Source: Pirellulales bacterium (GTDB taxonomy: Bacteria; Planctomycetota; Planctomycetia; Pirellulales; JACPPG01). From it: DNA of 64,000 bases. The translations under genes were made by a program, and so were the position numbers. Positions 18,501 to 26,833 of this stretch are shown piece by piece; position 1 is the stretch's first letter; every line of letters starts with the position of its first letter. The stretch covers positions 317,911-381,910 of the forward strand of contig DASYDW010000063.1 in NCBI GenBank assembly GCA_036499395.1. The letters run 5' to 3'. The notes below the pieces were generated by a model. It made no database searches, was not told where the DNA came from, and saw only the letters and a list, made by a program, of their open reading frames with translations.

Positions 18501-20008
18501 CTGAACCAACCATGCTCGTCCTGCCACTCTTTCATCTCGTGCGGATCGTTCGGCGTGTGCGAAGCCCACTGGAAACTGGTCGCACTCCCCTGCCCTTCGT
18601 GGCAAATCGTACAGCCCACGTCCATCATCTTGTGCGGGCTCAGCGAGCCGACGAACAGATCCAACCGCGGGTGCGAGCTGAACGGGTGCGGCAGGCCGCG
18701 ATTCACGCGCACCGTGACCGGCTGTCCCCAATTCACGCTGTCCAACAGATAACGCAAGACCAGGCTGCGCTCATGCGAGACGTCAACGTCATTGACGAAT
18801 TGCACGACGTCGCCTACCTGGAACTCGGCGTCGGCCGCAGGGCTCGTCGGTCGCACGACGCTCACCACGATATCGCGTGCGTCGAGCAAACCGGTGTCGG
18901 CAAACTCCAGGCCATAGATCTTCGACAGTGCTTCGCGACGCTTCGGTTCGTCCGAGGGAATCCCGTCCTTGTATTCCGCCGGCGGTTCGGCCGGAGTCTT
19001 CAACGACAGCGGTACCAGTTCGTGCGGGCGCGGCGGGTAGGCCGGATCCGAGGCCGAGCCGGCCCCCGATTTGTCGATCGCCTGATGACACGTGATGCAG
19101 CGGTCGAAGCGGGCCACGTCGCTGAAGTTGTTGTTCAACGTCAGCTTCGGCAGCCAAATCTGCTCGATCTTCAAGGGGCTGTTGAAAGCATTGATGATCG
19201 GCAAGTCGAGAATCTCTTTGCCGCGGGTCAACTGACGATCGGCCTTCGCCTTTTCCAAACGATCCAAGTCAGCCAAGTGATCGCCGAGCGCCTTCTTGGC
19301 CGCCCCGACCTGTACGCCCGACTGAGCGACGATCTGCTCCAGATCGACGCGGTGCGTTTTGGCCTGCTGATATTCACGGGTCATCTCATTGACGTTTTCA
19401 ACGACCTTGTTGACCGCTTCTTGTCGGCGCGCGAGCTCAGCCTCGGGCAATCCTTCGCCGACGCCCAAGTTGTAGCTGCTGCGTTCGACGTCCAGATCCG
19501 CGCGGCGAAACTTTAGCAAGCTGAAGCGCTTGTCTTCGTCGAATTGCGCCTGGCGAACGAGGTCGTCCATGGCCTGAATGAGGTTCTTGCGGGCCGAGAC
19601 CATCTGCGCGGCCGTCCCCTCATCGCCAGACTTCTTCTGGAGCTCTCGCACGGCCTTGTCAGCGTTTTCGATCTTCGTCAGATCGTAGCCGTTTTGATCG
19701 ACATGCGGACGCGCTTCGTCCAGGAATGCCGTAACGATGCTTTCGGCAGGCGGCTCGGCCTCGGCCGCGGTGACGGCCTTTTCCAGTTCGACCTTCTTCT
19801 GCTCGAACTCGCCATTGTCCTGGTCGTTGATCTTGGCCTGCGTAAACCAGGTCTCGATCTCACGGAATTTGCGCTGGACGGGCTTCCATTCGCGGTTGTG
19901 GTCCGCAGCCAGCATCCACACCGTGGTTACCAGCATCGCCACTCCCGAGATGCCGAACACGATGTGCAGCAACTTGGAGTCGCGCCAAGTTTGTTCAGTA
20001 GCAGGCAT
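15515..20008 (-). CDS. Giant octahaem c-type cytochrome with coiled coil and PDZ-like domain
   Basis: The product has 1497 residues. One N-terminal helix (about 14-34) anchors it; residues 40-285 are charged and heptad-like (coiled coil). Eight CXXCH haem sites follow, with first Cys at 304, 466, 521, 557, 807, 974, 1135 and 1374. Between the first two lies a PDZ-like segment (about 375-437, with VRPTSPAADAEFQVGDVV). Several cytochrome modules carry the RMPKF/TGMP-type Met loops expected for axial ligands. The gene follows the two cytochrome b genes and precedes the cupredoxins, so it probably takes the place of cytochrome c1/f and wires the bc complex to the oxidase. That function is inferred. 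The ATG has no competitor. Confidence 0.92.
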   Translation of the reverse strand: MPATEQTWRDSKLLHIVFGISGVAMLVTTVWMLAADHNREWKPVQRKFREIETWFTQAKINDQDNGEFEQKKVELEKAVTAAEAEPPAESIVTAFLDEARPHVDQNGYDLTKIENADKAVRELQKKSGDEGTAAQMVSARKNLIQAMDDLVRQAQFDEDKRFSLLKFRRADLDVERSSYNLGVGEGLPEAELARRQEAVNKVVENVNEMTREYQQAKTHRVDLEQIVAQSGVQVGAAKKALGDHLADLDRLEKAKADRQLTRGKEILDLPIINAFNSPLKIEQIWLPKLTLNNNFSDVARFDRCITCHQAIDKSGAGSASDPAYPPRPHELVPLSLKTPAEPPAEYKDGIPSDEPKRREALSKIYGLEFADTGLLDARDIVVSVVRPTSPAADAEFQVGDVVQFVNDVDVSHERSLVLRYLLDSVNWGQPVTVRVNRGLPHPFSSHPRLDLFVGSLSPHKMMDVGCTICHEGQGSATSFQWASHTPNDPHEMKEWQDEHGWFSNHHWIFPMRPERFLESSCLKCHFSVTELEPSERFPDPPAPKLVEGFNIIRQYGCFGCHEINGFDGPSRRRGPDIRVEPNYGAVAASVLVDPALNDYERQLAEQVIDHPTEKQARKLLAEMLGDDAATAKAAKAGGDDAKQARLSTQTHQLGALLGTDEETPGTYRKVGPSLRFVKSKLDVNFLANWIRSPVDFRPTTRMPKFFGLDDHLREIRRDENGRPQMEPKLDADGKEVLDDEGEPVLVPVYVASPGLEKSERFEPVEVRAVSEYLLEISQSFKYLDKQPGVTEEASAERGKVVFQVRGCLACHQHKDFPDAKDTQGPDLSRIGDKLTSPDAAKWLYSWVREPKHYHARTVMPNLFLEPVTDADGKVSDPAADVAAFLLASRDGWKAGEAPSVVEKDLDDLAAEYLRGSFTHRQTEDYLKNGIPAKLRDQLKVDEKLLVQTDGMTAEQNERHKLLYVGRRTIGRLGCAGCHDIPGFEDSKPIGTGLADWGRKEPSKLAFEQVVQYIAQENFVHGHGHIHNIEQALDPHHADADTGFFLETVVNHEREGFIWQKLREPRSYDYRMTENKDYIERLRMPKFNLSDKQREAVITFVLGLVAEPPASQYVYKADPRRQAVLDGERLITKFNCDGCHTFRMESWEFDFDPKTFPEPPPFEDYAFEKPHFTPQQLAESKKVDNRGLGHAKVTGMPNPEVAEDDDGNPLHYFGLWRSLPINGQPWIVGGAEAPVQESRITKKIPPYGGNFARLLQPVALAQEQATNPNAKSSDAWGWVPPPLLNEGIKVQTQWLHDFLLNPYPIRPAVVLRMPRFNMSSEEATQLANYFAAVDGAQYPYLVDHRTDSSYLAAQDTKHPKRFEDALRIITGNEYCVKCHKVGDFTPAGSVAALAPNLDRVYQRLRPDFVQKWIGNPKRLLPYTGMPVNFPPDKPADQSLFPGTSLDQVEGVVDFLLNYDTYMKDRTSIKPMVKPAPPATAAAEGGNAVPAHQDAAAGL

Positions 20009-20104
20009 GTCGAAACGCCTTTACAGCCTTAAATACAACGGATGCGGATTTGCGTCTATCGCGCTGACCGGCACGGCGCTTCCGCGCCGCGGGCGGACGG
20101 CGCC

Positions 20105-21460
20105 CTAAAAATTCAAGAAGTACTCAGGGATGCTGATGAAGTATTTCAAGTTCACACTCCACCGCGCCACCATCTTCAACGGCAGCGAGCCCATCATCAA
20201 AAGCAGGTTCGCCATCAGCATGTAACGGATGAACCCCATCTTGACGAAAAACTTGCGGAAGATCGTCGCTGCCATGATCGGCGGCAGCAGCACGAAATAG
20301 GCGAACACCAACAAAATGCCAGGCAGCTCGCGCCACAGGATATAGCCCAACTCGGCCATCGCTCCTGATCCCGGCGGCGCCTTTGGCATGCTCTGGTTCA
20401 ACCACTTGATCCAGAAAAACTGCGAAAGGTCGACGTTGTTCTGAGCCAAGACTTTATGCGCATCCCAGGTCTCGAACGGTCCGAAGAAGTTCCAGTTCGG
20501 TCCGCGCAGGAAGGTCCCCAGAATGATTAATATCACCCACAGCTCGAGGAAGCCGAACTGAAATATCAGGTAGGCGAACTTCCGCTCCGAGATCGTGTAG
20601 TAGCCCGATCCCTTGCGATTGAAATCCAGGTACGGAATCGCCATCAACCCCAGCAACACGACGCTCGGCAGCACCACGCCCGCCATCCACGGATCGTAGT
20701 ACACCAGCATTTCCTGCAAGCCCAGGAAGTACCACGGCGCCTTCGACGGATTCGGCGTCTTGACGCGGCTCGACGGCTCTTCCAGCGGAGCCTGTAGCGC
20801 GATCGCCCACAGCAACAGAAACGCGGTCAGAGCGACCATGCAGATCAGCTCGGTATAGACCAGGTCAGGCCAGACCAGCACCTTCTCGCTGTCTTCTTTT
20901 TCCAGCGGGGGCAGGCCTCGCGCGGCGCGATCGTCGTTCAACACGGCCTTATAAGTGGCCAGCCAGGTGAAGAAACCCAGCAAGAACACCAAGCCCACGA
21001 TCGGCACATTGTCAGGCTTGGCGACGATGGCGGTGAAGTTGGGATCGGTCATCGCCATCCCCATCGCCAACAGCGCCAAATTCAATAACGTCCAGGCCAC
21101 CGGCGGCAGAGTCCAAGCACGGCGAAAGACAAACAGCGCCGTAAACAAAGCCAGCGAACCCAGGGCCAACGTCACCGGCCCTGAAAGCTCGTTGACGATC
21201 TGCTTCACATCCGAGGGCAATTCCGGTGGCAGCCCAATCATGGCCAACGGGGCACAGATGAAGAAGGCCGCACCGACCAGTAGCCAGACCAACACGTTGG
21301 TCACCGGCACCGTGGTGGCCCCGAACTTTAACGTTGTATAGGTCTTCGGCCCCTTGCGCCACATTACCAGGGCTGCGACCCAATTCAGGGCGCACAACAG
21401 CAAGTAGTAGAAGCCCAGCAGCGTCGCAATCTTCATCAAGAAGCCAGGATCACTATGCAT
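20105..21460 (-). CDS. Cytochrome b C-terminal (subunit IV-like) protein with extra N-terminal helices
   Basis: The product has 451 residues, far larger than subunit IV of b6f (about 160). Residues 1-175 contribute about five additional helices. The second half matches the C-terminal part of cytochrome b, with VWPDLVYTELICMVAL and the Qo-site segment APWYFLGLQEMLVYYDPW (residues 241-258). The universal PEWY motif is APWY here, so the conserved Glu is absent. It would complete the quinol-oxidising site together with the b6-like protein encoded 187 bases upstream. Placement between that gene and the octahaem cytochrome supports this. Confidence 0.88.
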   Translation of the reverse strand: MHSDPGFLMKIATLLGFYYLLLCALNWVAALVMWRKGPKTYTTLKFGATTVPVTNVLVWLLVGAAFFICAPLAMIGLPPELPSDVKQIVNELSGPVTLALGSLALFTALFVFRRAWTLPPVAWTLLNLALLAMGMAMTDPNFTAIVAKPDNVPIVGLVFLLGFFTWLATYKAVLNDDRAARGLPPLEKEDSEKVLVWPDLVYTELICMVALTAFLLLWAIALQAPLEEPSSRVKTPNPSKAPWYFLGLQEMLVYYDPWMAGVVLPSVVLLGLMAIPYLDFNRKGSGYYTISERKFAYLIFQFGFLELWVILIILGTFLRGPNWNFFGPFETWDAHKVLAQNNVDLSQFFWIKWLNQSMPKAPPGSGAMAELGYILWRELPGILLVFAYFVLLPPIMAATIFRKFFVKMGFIRYMLMANLLLMMGSLPLKMVARWSVNLKYFISIPEYFLNF

Positions 21461-21646
21461 ATCGATTTCCGATCCCTACGAATTCCGCTGGCCCGGGGGC
21501 ACCGTCGTTCAAACAACCCACCGTTATCGAAAACAAACGGCCCACCGCACAGAAAACCCGCCGTACAGAAAACACTGCCGGAATGTCCGTCAATCCATCA
21601 ATTCAAAACACACACGCACGCGCGATCCCTGCCGGTCGCGTGTGGT

Positions 21647-22420
<774 letters not shown>

Positions 22421-22690
22421 GGATAATTCCGCTAGTTTTTAGTCAACCAACCCGAAGGAACCTGAGCTGCATCCCTCGCTTGCAATCAACCTCGCATGCC
22501 CCTGCCATGCCTGACCGATGCCGCCATGCCTGGCGAATACCCGTCACTCTTGGCGATTCATCGGCCAACGAAAAAAGCGGGGACCCCGCCGGGGCCCGCC
22601 GCCAACTTCGTCACTAGCGCGACCGCCTCGCGACAAACCAACCACACAAAGGGGCAATTCTCACTCCGACGCCTTAACGCATACAGCTGC
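22421..22690. other. Spacer between Rieske and cytochrome b genes
   Basis: This 270-base gap inside the bc-complex locus holds no plausible gene. Its main recognisable element is a minus-strand GC-rich hairpin with a U-tract at 22571-22600, listed separately. A promoter for the cytochrome b gene may also lie here, but I could not identify convincing hexamers. Confidence 0.5.
22571..22600 (-). terminator. Intrinsic terminator after the Rieske gene
   Basis: Read on the minus strand, a GC-rich hairpin (GCGGG-CCCC-GGC-GGGG-tc-CCCGC) is followed directly by TTTTTT. It lies about 90-120 bases after the Rieske stop and 150 before the cytochrome b start. It could stop or attenuate transcription between the two. 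Confidence 0.65.
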
Positions 22691-23785
22691 TTATACCGAC
22701 ACAAAGCAGCCCGGATCACTCCACTGCCCCAACTCTTCCTGGAACGTTCGGCTCTTGTCGACTTCCAACTGGCCGTCGTCGGCAAGCTTGATCGCGTACC
22801 GCTCGAGCGGACGAGGAGCCGGACCTTCGAAGTTAACGCCGTCCTTATAAAAACCACTGCCGTGACAGGGGCATTTGAATTTCTGCTCAGCTTCCAGCCA
22901 ATTCGGCGTGCAACCCAGGTGCGTGCAAACCGTCTTCAGAGCTACGATCTGGCGAATTCCCTTGTATTCAACATTCACCGGCCAGATGCCGAATTGTGCC
23001 TTGAACTTCTCGTCGACAACGCCCGGCGGAAAATCGTTAGGGAAGCCGATCTTGAAGCGACTTGGCGGCTCGGTCAGCACATTCGGAAACATGTAACGCA
23101 GCGTGGCTAGCGTCCACAAACCGCCGGTTGCGGCCAAGGAAGCGAAGCCCACCCCCAGGAACGAACCCAACAACACGCTCAAGAAGAAACGACGCTCTTC
23201 CTGCGGAACAGCTTCCTTGGCTTTCGGCTTTGCATAGTCGGGCTTGGCCGGCATTGGCGGAGCAACCGATTCGCCTTTAGCAGGCTTCGCCGGCGCGTCT
23301 GGCTTCAGTCGCGCGGCCGCTTCGGACTTGCTCACTGGGCCAGGCTTAGCGGCGGCACGTGCCGCCGCCAGAATACTCGACGTGTCACGCACCGCAGCGC
23401 CCGCTACGGGCGCCGCTGGTTTCGCGGCAGGCTTATCGAGCTTCGGCTTCGGCGCGGGCTTCTCGGCCGCCGGCTTTGCAGCGGCAGCAGGCTTCGCTGC
23501 AGCTTCGGCGGCAGCAGCCTTGTTCGCACGGGCCGCCGCCAGAACTTCTGCGACACTTAGCTTTGCACCACCCGCGACGGCCGATTTTGGCTTCGCCACA
23601 GGCGCCTGGGCCGCAGGCGACTCCTCGGCGCCGTTGCCGGCAGCAGCTATCGGCTCAGCGGCCGGCGGCGATTGGGCCGGGGGCGCTGTAGCAGGTTCAG
23701 CAGCGGCCGGTTGCCCGGCTGCTGCGGTGTTTTTTCGAGCGGCCGCCAGAATATCGGCCACGGACATCTTCTTTTTTTCGGTCAT
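22691..23785 (-). CDS. Rieske 2Fe-2S protein with long repetitive N-terminal arm
   Basis: The product has 364 residues. The Rieske domain is complete: CTHLGC (C287, H289, C292) and CPCHGSGF (C305, C307, H308). A single transmembrane helix runs about 200-222. Residues 1-195 are an Ala/Pro/Lys-rich, presumably cytoplasmic, arm in which a short motif recurs three times: SVADILAAAR (8-17), SVAEVLAAAR (77-86) and DTSSILAAAR (134-143). Normal Rieske proteins have only a short N-terminus. It is the first gene of the respiratory locus, with a promoter and a CRP-like site upstream and a terminator downstream. Confidence 0.95.
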   Translation of the reverse strand: MTEKKKMSVADILAAARKNTAAAGQPAAAEPATAPPAQSPPAAEPIAAAGNGAEESPAAQAPVAKPKSAVAGGAKLSVAEVLAAARANKAAAAEAAAKPAAAAKPAAEKPAPKPKLDKPAAKPAAPVAGAAVRDTSSILAAARAAAKPGPVSKSEAAARLKPDAPAKPAKGESVAPPMPAKPDYAKPKAKEAVPQEERRFFLSVLLGSFLGVGFASLAATGGLWTLATLRYMFPNVLTEPPSRFKIGFPNDFPPGVVDEKFKAQFGIWPVNVEYKGIRQIVALKTVCTHLGCTPNWLEAEQKFKCPCHGSGFYKDGVNFEGPAPRPLERYAIKLADDGQLEVDKSRTFQEELGQWSDPGCFVSV

Positions 23786-23908
23786 GCGGCTGTACTCGCT
23801 GGCACCGAGCGCGCGACCGTAAGGCTAGAAACGCCCTGATCGATCAAACGCTGCAAAGGGCTATGAAAAAGCAATTTACGGCTCAATGCGAGGGCCAAGA
23901 AGGGGTCT

Positions 23909-23924
23909 TGTGACATTTTTCACG
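23909..23924. promoter_or_regulatory. CRP/FNR-family-like operator
   Basis: TGTGA-CATTTT-TCACG matches the CRP consensus TGTGA-N6-TCACA at nine of ten specified bases. It sits just downstream of the predicted -10 box of the Rieske promoter, a position that would suit repression. Which regulator binds, if any, is unknown. Confidence 0.45.
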
Positions 23925-23939
23925 AACTCCCCGCATTAA

Positions 23940-23967
23940 TTTCTATCCTAACCTGCACGATTGTCAA
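23940..23967 (-). promoter_or_regulatory. Predicted sigma70 promoter of the respiratory locus
   Basis: On the minus strand, a perfect TTGACA (23962-23967) is separated by 16 bases from TAGAAA (23940-23945), a four-of-six match to TATAAT. It lies 155-180 bases upstream of the Rieske start and points toward it. Confidence 0.5.
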
Positions 23968-24099
23968 CTACCCTCGCCGAGAATGCCCGCCTCGCCAACC
24001 TGAGAAAATGGCGAAGCAAACGACGGCGGGGAAATCTGATTCCGCTAGCCTCGATCCGGATAGAATAGCGGTCGTTTCAAGAGTTGCCAGCAGCGCGGT

Positions 24100-25239
24100 T
24101 TGCAGGTATCCCCTTTGCTTCGGCACTTCGGCCTTCCGCCCCGTTTCCTTACCCCCCCCGCTCCCCCCTTGTCGTCAGCACAACGTCTCGCCTGGCCGTC
24201 GCTCGAAGCCTTGGTTCGTCGCGACCCTGCGCGCCGCGGGGTTGCCAGCTTTACCGTCGCCGGATCGCCGCTTTGTGCCGGCCAACTGATGGTGGCCGCC
24301 CAGGAGCTGGCCGCCCGCGCTACCGCCGTCGGAATCGTGACCGGTTTCTGCATTTCAGGTGCCAGCCCCCCGGCGGCGGAAACCGATGGCCCGCCGGGCG
24401 CGCTTCTGCTTGCCCGCACGCTGAACCTACTGGGGATAGAAGTGGCCCTGATCGCGGATCGCTATGCGACGCCGCTACTTGAGGTGGGCTGCGATTTCTT
24501 GGGCCTGCCACGCAGCATCGTTCGAGACTTTCCGCTGGAGGAAATCGCTCCGGCCGCCGCGTCGAATGCCACAACGATCACCCCGCAGGCGGACCGCTGG
24601 AGCGAAGACTTCTTGCGATCGGACCTTGGCAGCCGGCTATCGCATCTGATCTCGATTGAACACGTCGGGCCAAGTCATACCGAGCGCTCGTTTCTTGCTC
24701 AAAAGCGGAACGCGCCGCCGCCGCTAGCGAATTTCGAGAGCGCGGTACCCACGGCAAGCCGGGACGTTTGCCATAACATGCGGGGCAGCCCAATCGACGC
24801 TTGGACCGGTCGCGCGCACCGACTGTTCGAATTGATCGCCGAGTTCCATCCGCACATCACCACGATCGGCATCGGCGACGGCGGCAACGAAATCGGCATG
24901 GGCACGATCCCCTGGGAAACGCTGCGTCAGGCCATCATCGTCGGTCCCGGCGGACTGGTCCCCTGCCGTGTCGCCACCGATTACACGCTGTTGGCGGGCG
25001 TTAGCGACTGGGCGGCCTATGCTTTGGCTCTGGCCATGATTCCGCTGCGAGGCGCCGAGATACCAACGGCGTGGGACGAATCCTGCCTGCGCGAGTTGAT
25101 CGAGCGGTTGGTCCGCGATGCTGGCGCTGTGGACGGCGTAACAGGCCGGCCTGAAGCCACGGTCGACGGTCTGCCACTGGAAACTTACCTGCAGGTCTTC
25201 TCAGGCATTCGCGAACTCTGCGCGGCTGCGGCGCGATAG
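24100..25239 (+). CDS. D-glutamate cyclase-like (DUF4392/DGLUCY C-terminal) protein
   Basis: The product has up to 379 residues. The conserved core covers about 45-370, with GIVTGFCISG, LIADRYATPLLE, IEHVGPSH, and the hallmark IGIGDGGNEIGMG loop, followed by IIVGPGGLVPCRVATDYTLLAGVSDWAAYALA. This is the domain found at the C-terminus of eukaryotic D-glutamate cyclase and as DUF4392 in bacteria. The enzyme in that family converts D-glutamate to 5-oxo-D-proline; activity here is inferred. The start is uncertain: TTG 24100 opens the frame, no ATG occurs until residue 64, and no good ribosome site is visible. Confidence 0.8.
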   Translation: MQVSPLLRHFGLPPRFLTPPAPPLSSAQRLAWPSLEALVRRDPARRGVASFTVAGSPLCAGQLMVAAQELAARATAVGIVTGFCISGASPPAAETDGPPGALLLARTLNLLGIEVALIADRYATPLLEVGCDFLGLPRSIVRDFPLEEIAPAAASNATTITPQADRWSEDFLRSDLGSRLSHLISIEHVGPSHTERSFLAQKRNAPPPLANFESAVPTASRDVCHNMRGSPIDAWTGRAHRLFELIAEFHPHITTIGIGDGGNEIGMGTIPWETLRQAIIVGPGGLVPCRVATDYTLLAGVSDWAAYALALAMIPLRGAEIPTAWDESCLRELIERLVRDAGAVDGVTGRPEATVDGLPLETYLQVFSGIRELCAAAAR

Positions 25240-25479
25240 GCCAATAACGGCCATCGCGCGAGCCGGCGACTATCGAATACGACGCCTGTTCCGCCGCGCG
25301 AACGATTCGGTAGTTGGGCTGCGTAGAAAGAATGCCAATAGGCGCCGCGGTGGCGTTTTTTCGCGATTCGCGGCCGTTCCGGCAGCTTGTGTGCAATGGG
25401 TCAAAGCGCTAGAATCGCCACCGGTGGCGCATGCGCAGGTGCAACATCGTTCAGTGGCTTTAATCCTGGTGCACCGGCT

Positions 25480-26763
25480 ATGAAGCTCTTGGTGATCGGT
25501 AGCGGCGGGCGCGAACACGCGCTAGTCTGGAAACTCGCTCAAAGTCCGCACGTCGATCGGATTTTCGTCACGCCGGGCAACGCAGGCACGGCCGGTATTG
25601 CCGAGAACGTCGACATCAGCCCCACCGATTTTCCGCGACTCATCAAATTCGCGAAGCAGAACGACATTGGACTCACCGTCGTCGGCCCCGAAGGGCCTTT
25701 GACGCTGGGCATCGTCGATGCGTTCGTCGCCGAGAAGTTGCGAATTTTCGGCCCCACCAAGGCCGCCGCCGAGCTCGAAGGGAGCAAGGTCTTCTGCAAG
25801 AACTTGCTACGTCATGCTGACGTCCCCACGGGCGATTATCGCGTCTTCCGCAATGCCGACAGTGCCATCACGTTCCTGAAAGATCGCGAGGATGTGCCGG
25901 TGGTCGTGAAGGCCGACGGTCTCGCGGCTGGTAAGGGCGTGATCGTGTGCGCCGGCCGTACCGAGGCGCTCGAGGCCGTCGACCGCATCGGGCGCAAGCG
26001 TGAGTTTGGCACCGCCGGCGACCAGATCGTGATCGAAGAGCGCCTCGACGGCGAAGAGGCGAGCGTCCTGGCGATCACCGATGGGCAAACGATCGTCACG
26101 CTGCCACCCACACAAGATCACAAGCGCGCTCACGACGGCGATACCGGTCCCAATACCGGCGGCATGGGCGCCTATTGCCCGGCACCTGTCGTGAGCGATG
26201 AGATGCTCGCGCGCATCGAAGAGCACGTACTGGTGCCGACAGTTCATGCGATGAAGCGTGCCCGGCGGCCGTTTCGCGGCGTGCTGTATGCCGGGATCAT
26301 GCTGACGAACCAGGGCGCCAAGGTCCTGGAATACAACGTTCGCTTTGGCGATCCCGAATGCCAGCCGCTGTTGATGCGGTTGAAGACAGACCTGCTCGAA
26401 GTGCTATTGGCGACGACCGAAGGACGTTTGGACGAAATCGCCCCCTTGGAATGGGACCCTCGCCCCGCGGTGTGCGTCGTCATGGCCAGCGAAGGTTATC
26501 CCGGCAAGTACGCGCGGCACAAACCGATCCGCGGCTTGGACGAAGCGGCGCGCCTGAAGGACGTCCAGGTCTTTCATGCCGGCACGACCATGCTCGACGG
26601 GCAAGTCGTCACCGACGGTGGTCGCGTCCTGTCCGTAACGGCGCTCGGCACCACGATTCCTGCCGCCAAGCTGAACGCTTACACCGCGGTGAAGGCCATC
26701 CGCTGGGACGGCGCCTGGTGCCGCAAGGATATTTCCGACAAGGCGCTTTGGAACTCGCGTTAA
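25480..26763 (+). CDS. purD: Phosphoribosylamine-glycine ligase
   Basis: The product has 427 residues, the normal PurD length. The start at ATG 25480 gives the canonical MKLLVIGSGGREHALVWKL. The ATP-grasp features are visible: VVVKADGLAAGKGVIV, the PTQDHKRAHDGDTGPNTGGMGAY segment, and LEYNVRFGDPECQPLL with its metal-binding residues. It catalyses the second step of purine synthesis, ATP-dependent joining of glycine to phosphoribosylamine. No other pur genes lie nearby. The STAS gene follows 70 bases downstream and may share the transcript. Confidence 0.97.
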   Translation: MKLLVIGSGGREHALVWKLAQSPHVDRIFVTPGNAGTAGIAENVDISPTDFPRLIKFAKQNDIGLTVVGPEGPLTLGIVDAFVAEKLRIFGPTKAAAELEGSKVFCKNLLRHADVPTGDYRVFRNADSAITFLKDREDVPVVVKADGLAAGKGVIVCAGRTEALEAVDRIGRKREFGTAGDQIVIEERLDGEEASVLAITDGQTIVTLPPTQDHKRAHDGDTGPNTGGMGAYCPAPVVSDEMLARIEEHVLVPTVHAMKRARRPFRGVLYAGIMLTNQGAKVLEYNVRFGDPECQPLLMRLKTDLLEVLLATTEGRLDEIAPLEWDPRPAVCVVMASEGYPGKYARHKPIRGLDEAARLKDVQVFHAGTTMLDGQVVTDGGRVLSVTALGTTIPAAKLNAYTAVKAIRWDGAWCRKDISDKALWNSR

Positions 26764-26833
26764 GCAACTTTCCTCCGTAAATAGCCATTCCGATTCAACG
26801 GCCATCTGCATCCACCACGGGGAGCAACCTTCT

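Larger units (their letters stand above)
23786..24099. other. Divergent control region upstream of the respiratory locus
   Basis: This 314-base region separates the minus-strand respiratory locus from the plus-strand glutamate-cyclase-like gene. It contains the promoter and palindrome listed separately. I see no coding frame or RNA gene in it. Part near 24000-24100 may belong to the leader of the plus-strand gene. Confidence 0.6.

Noticed and set aside
16244-19516. Two long plus-strand frames (about 470 and 550 codons) opposite the octahaem cytochrome
   Set aside because: They lie exactly antisense to a gene with eight haem motifs, are rich in Arg and His, and show no domain or start signal. 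They arise from GC-biased codon use.
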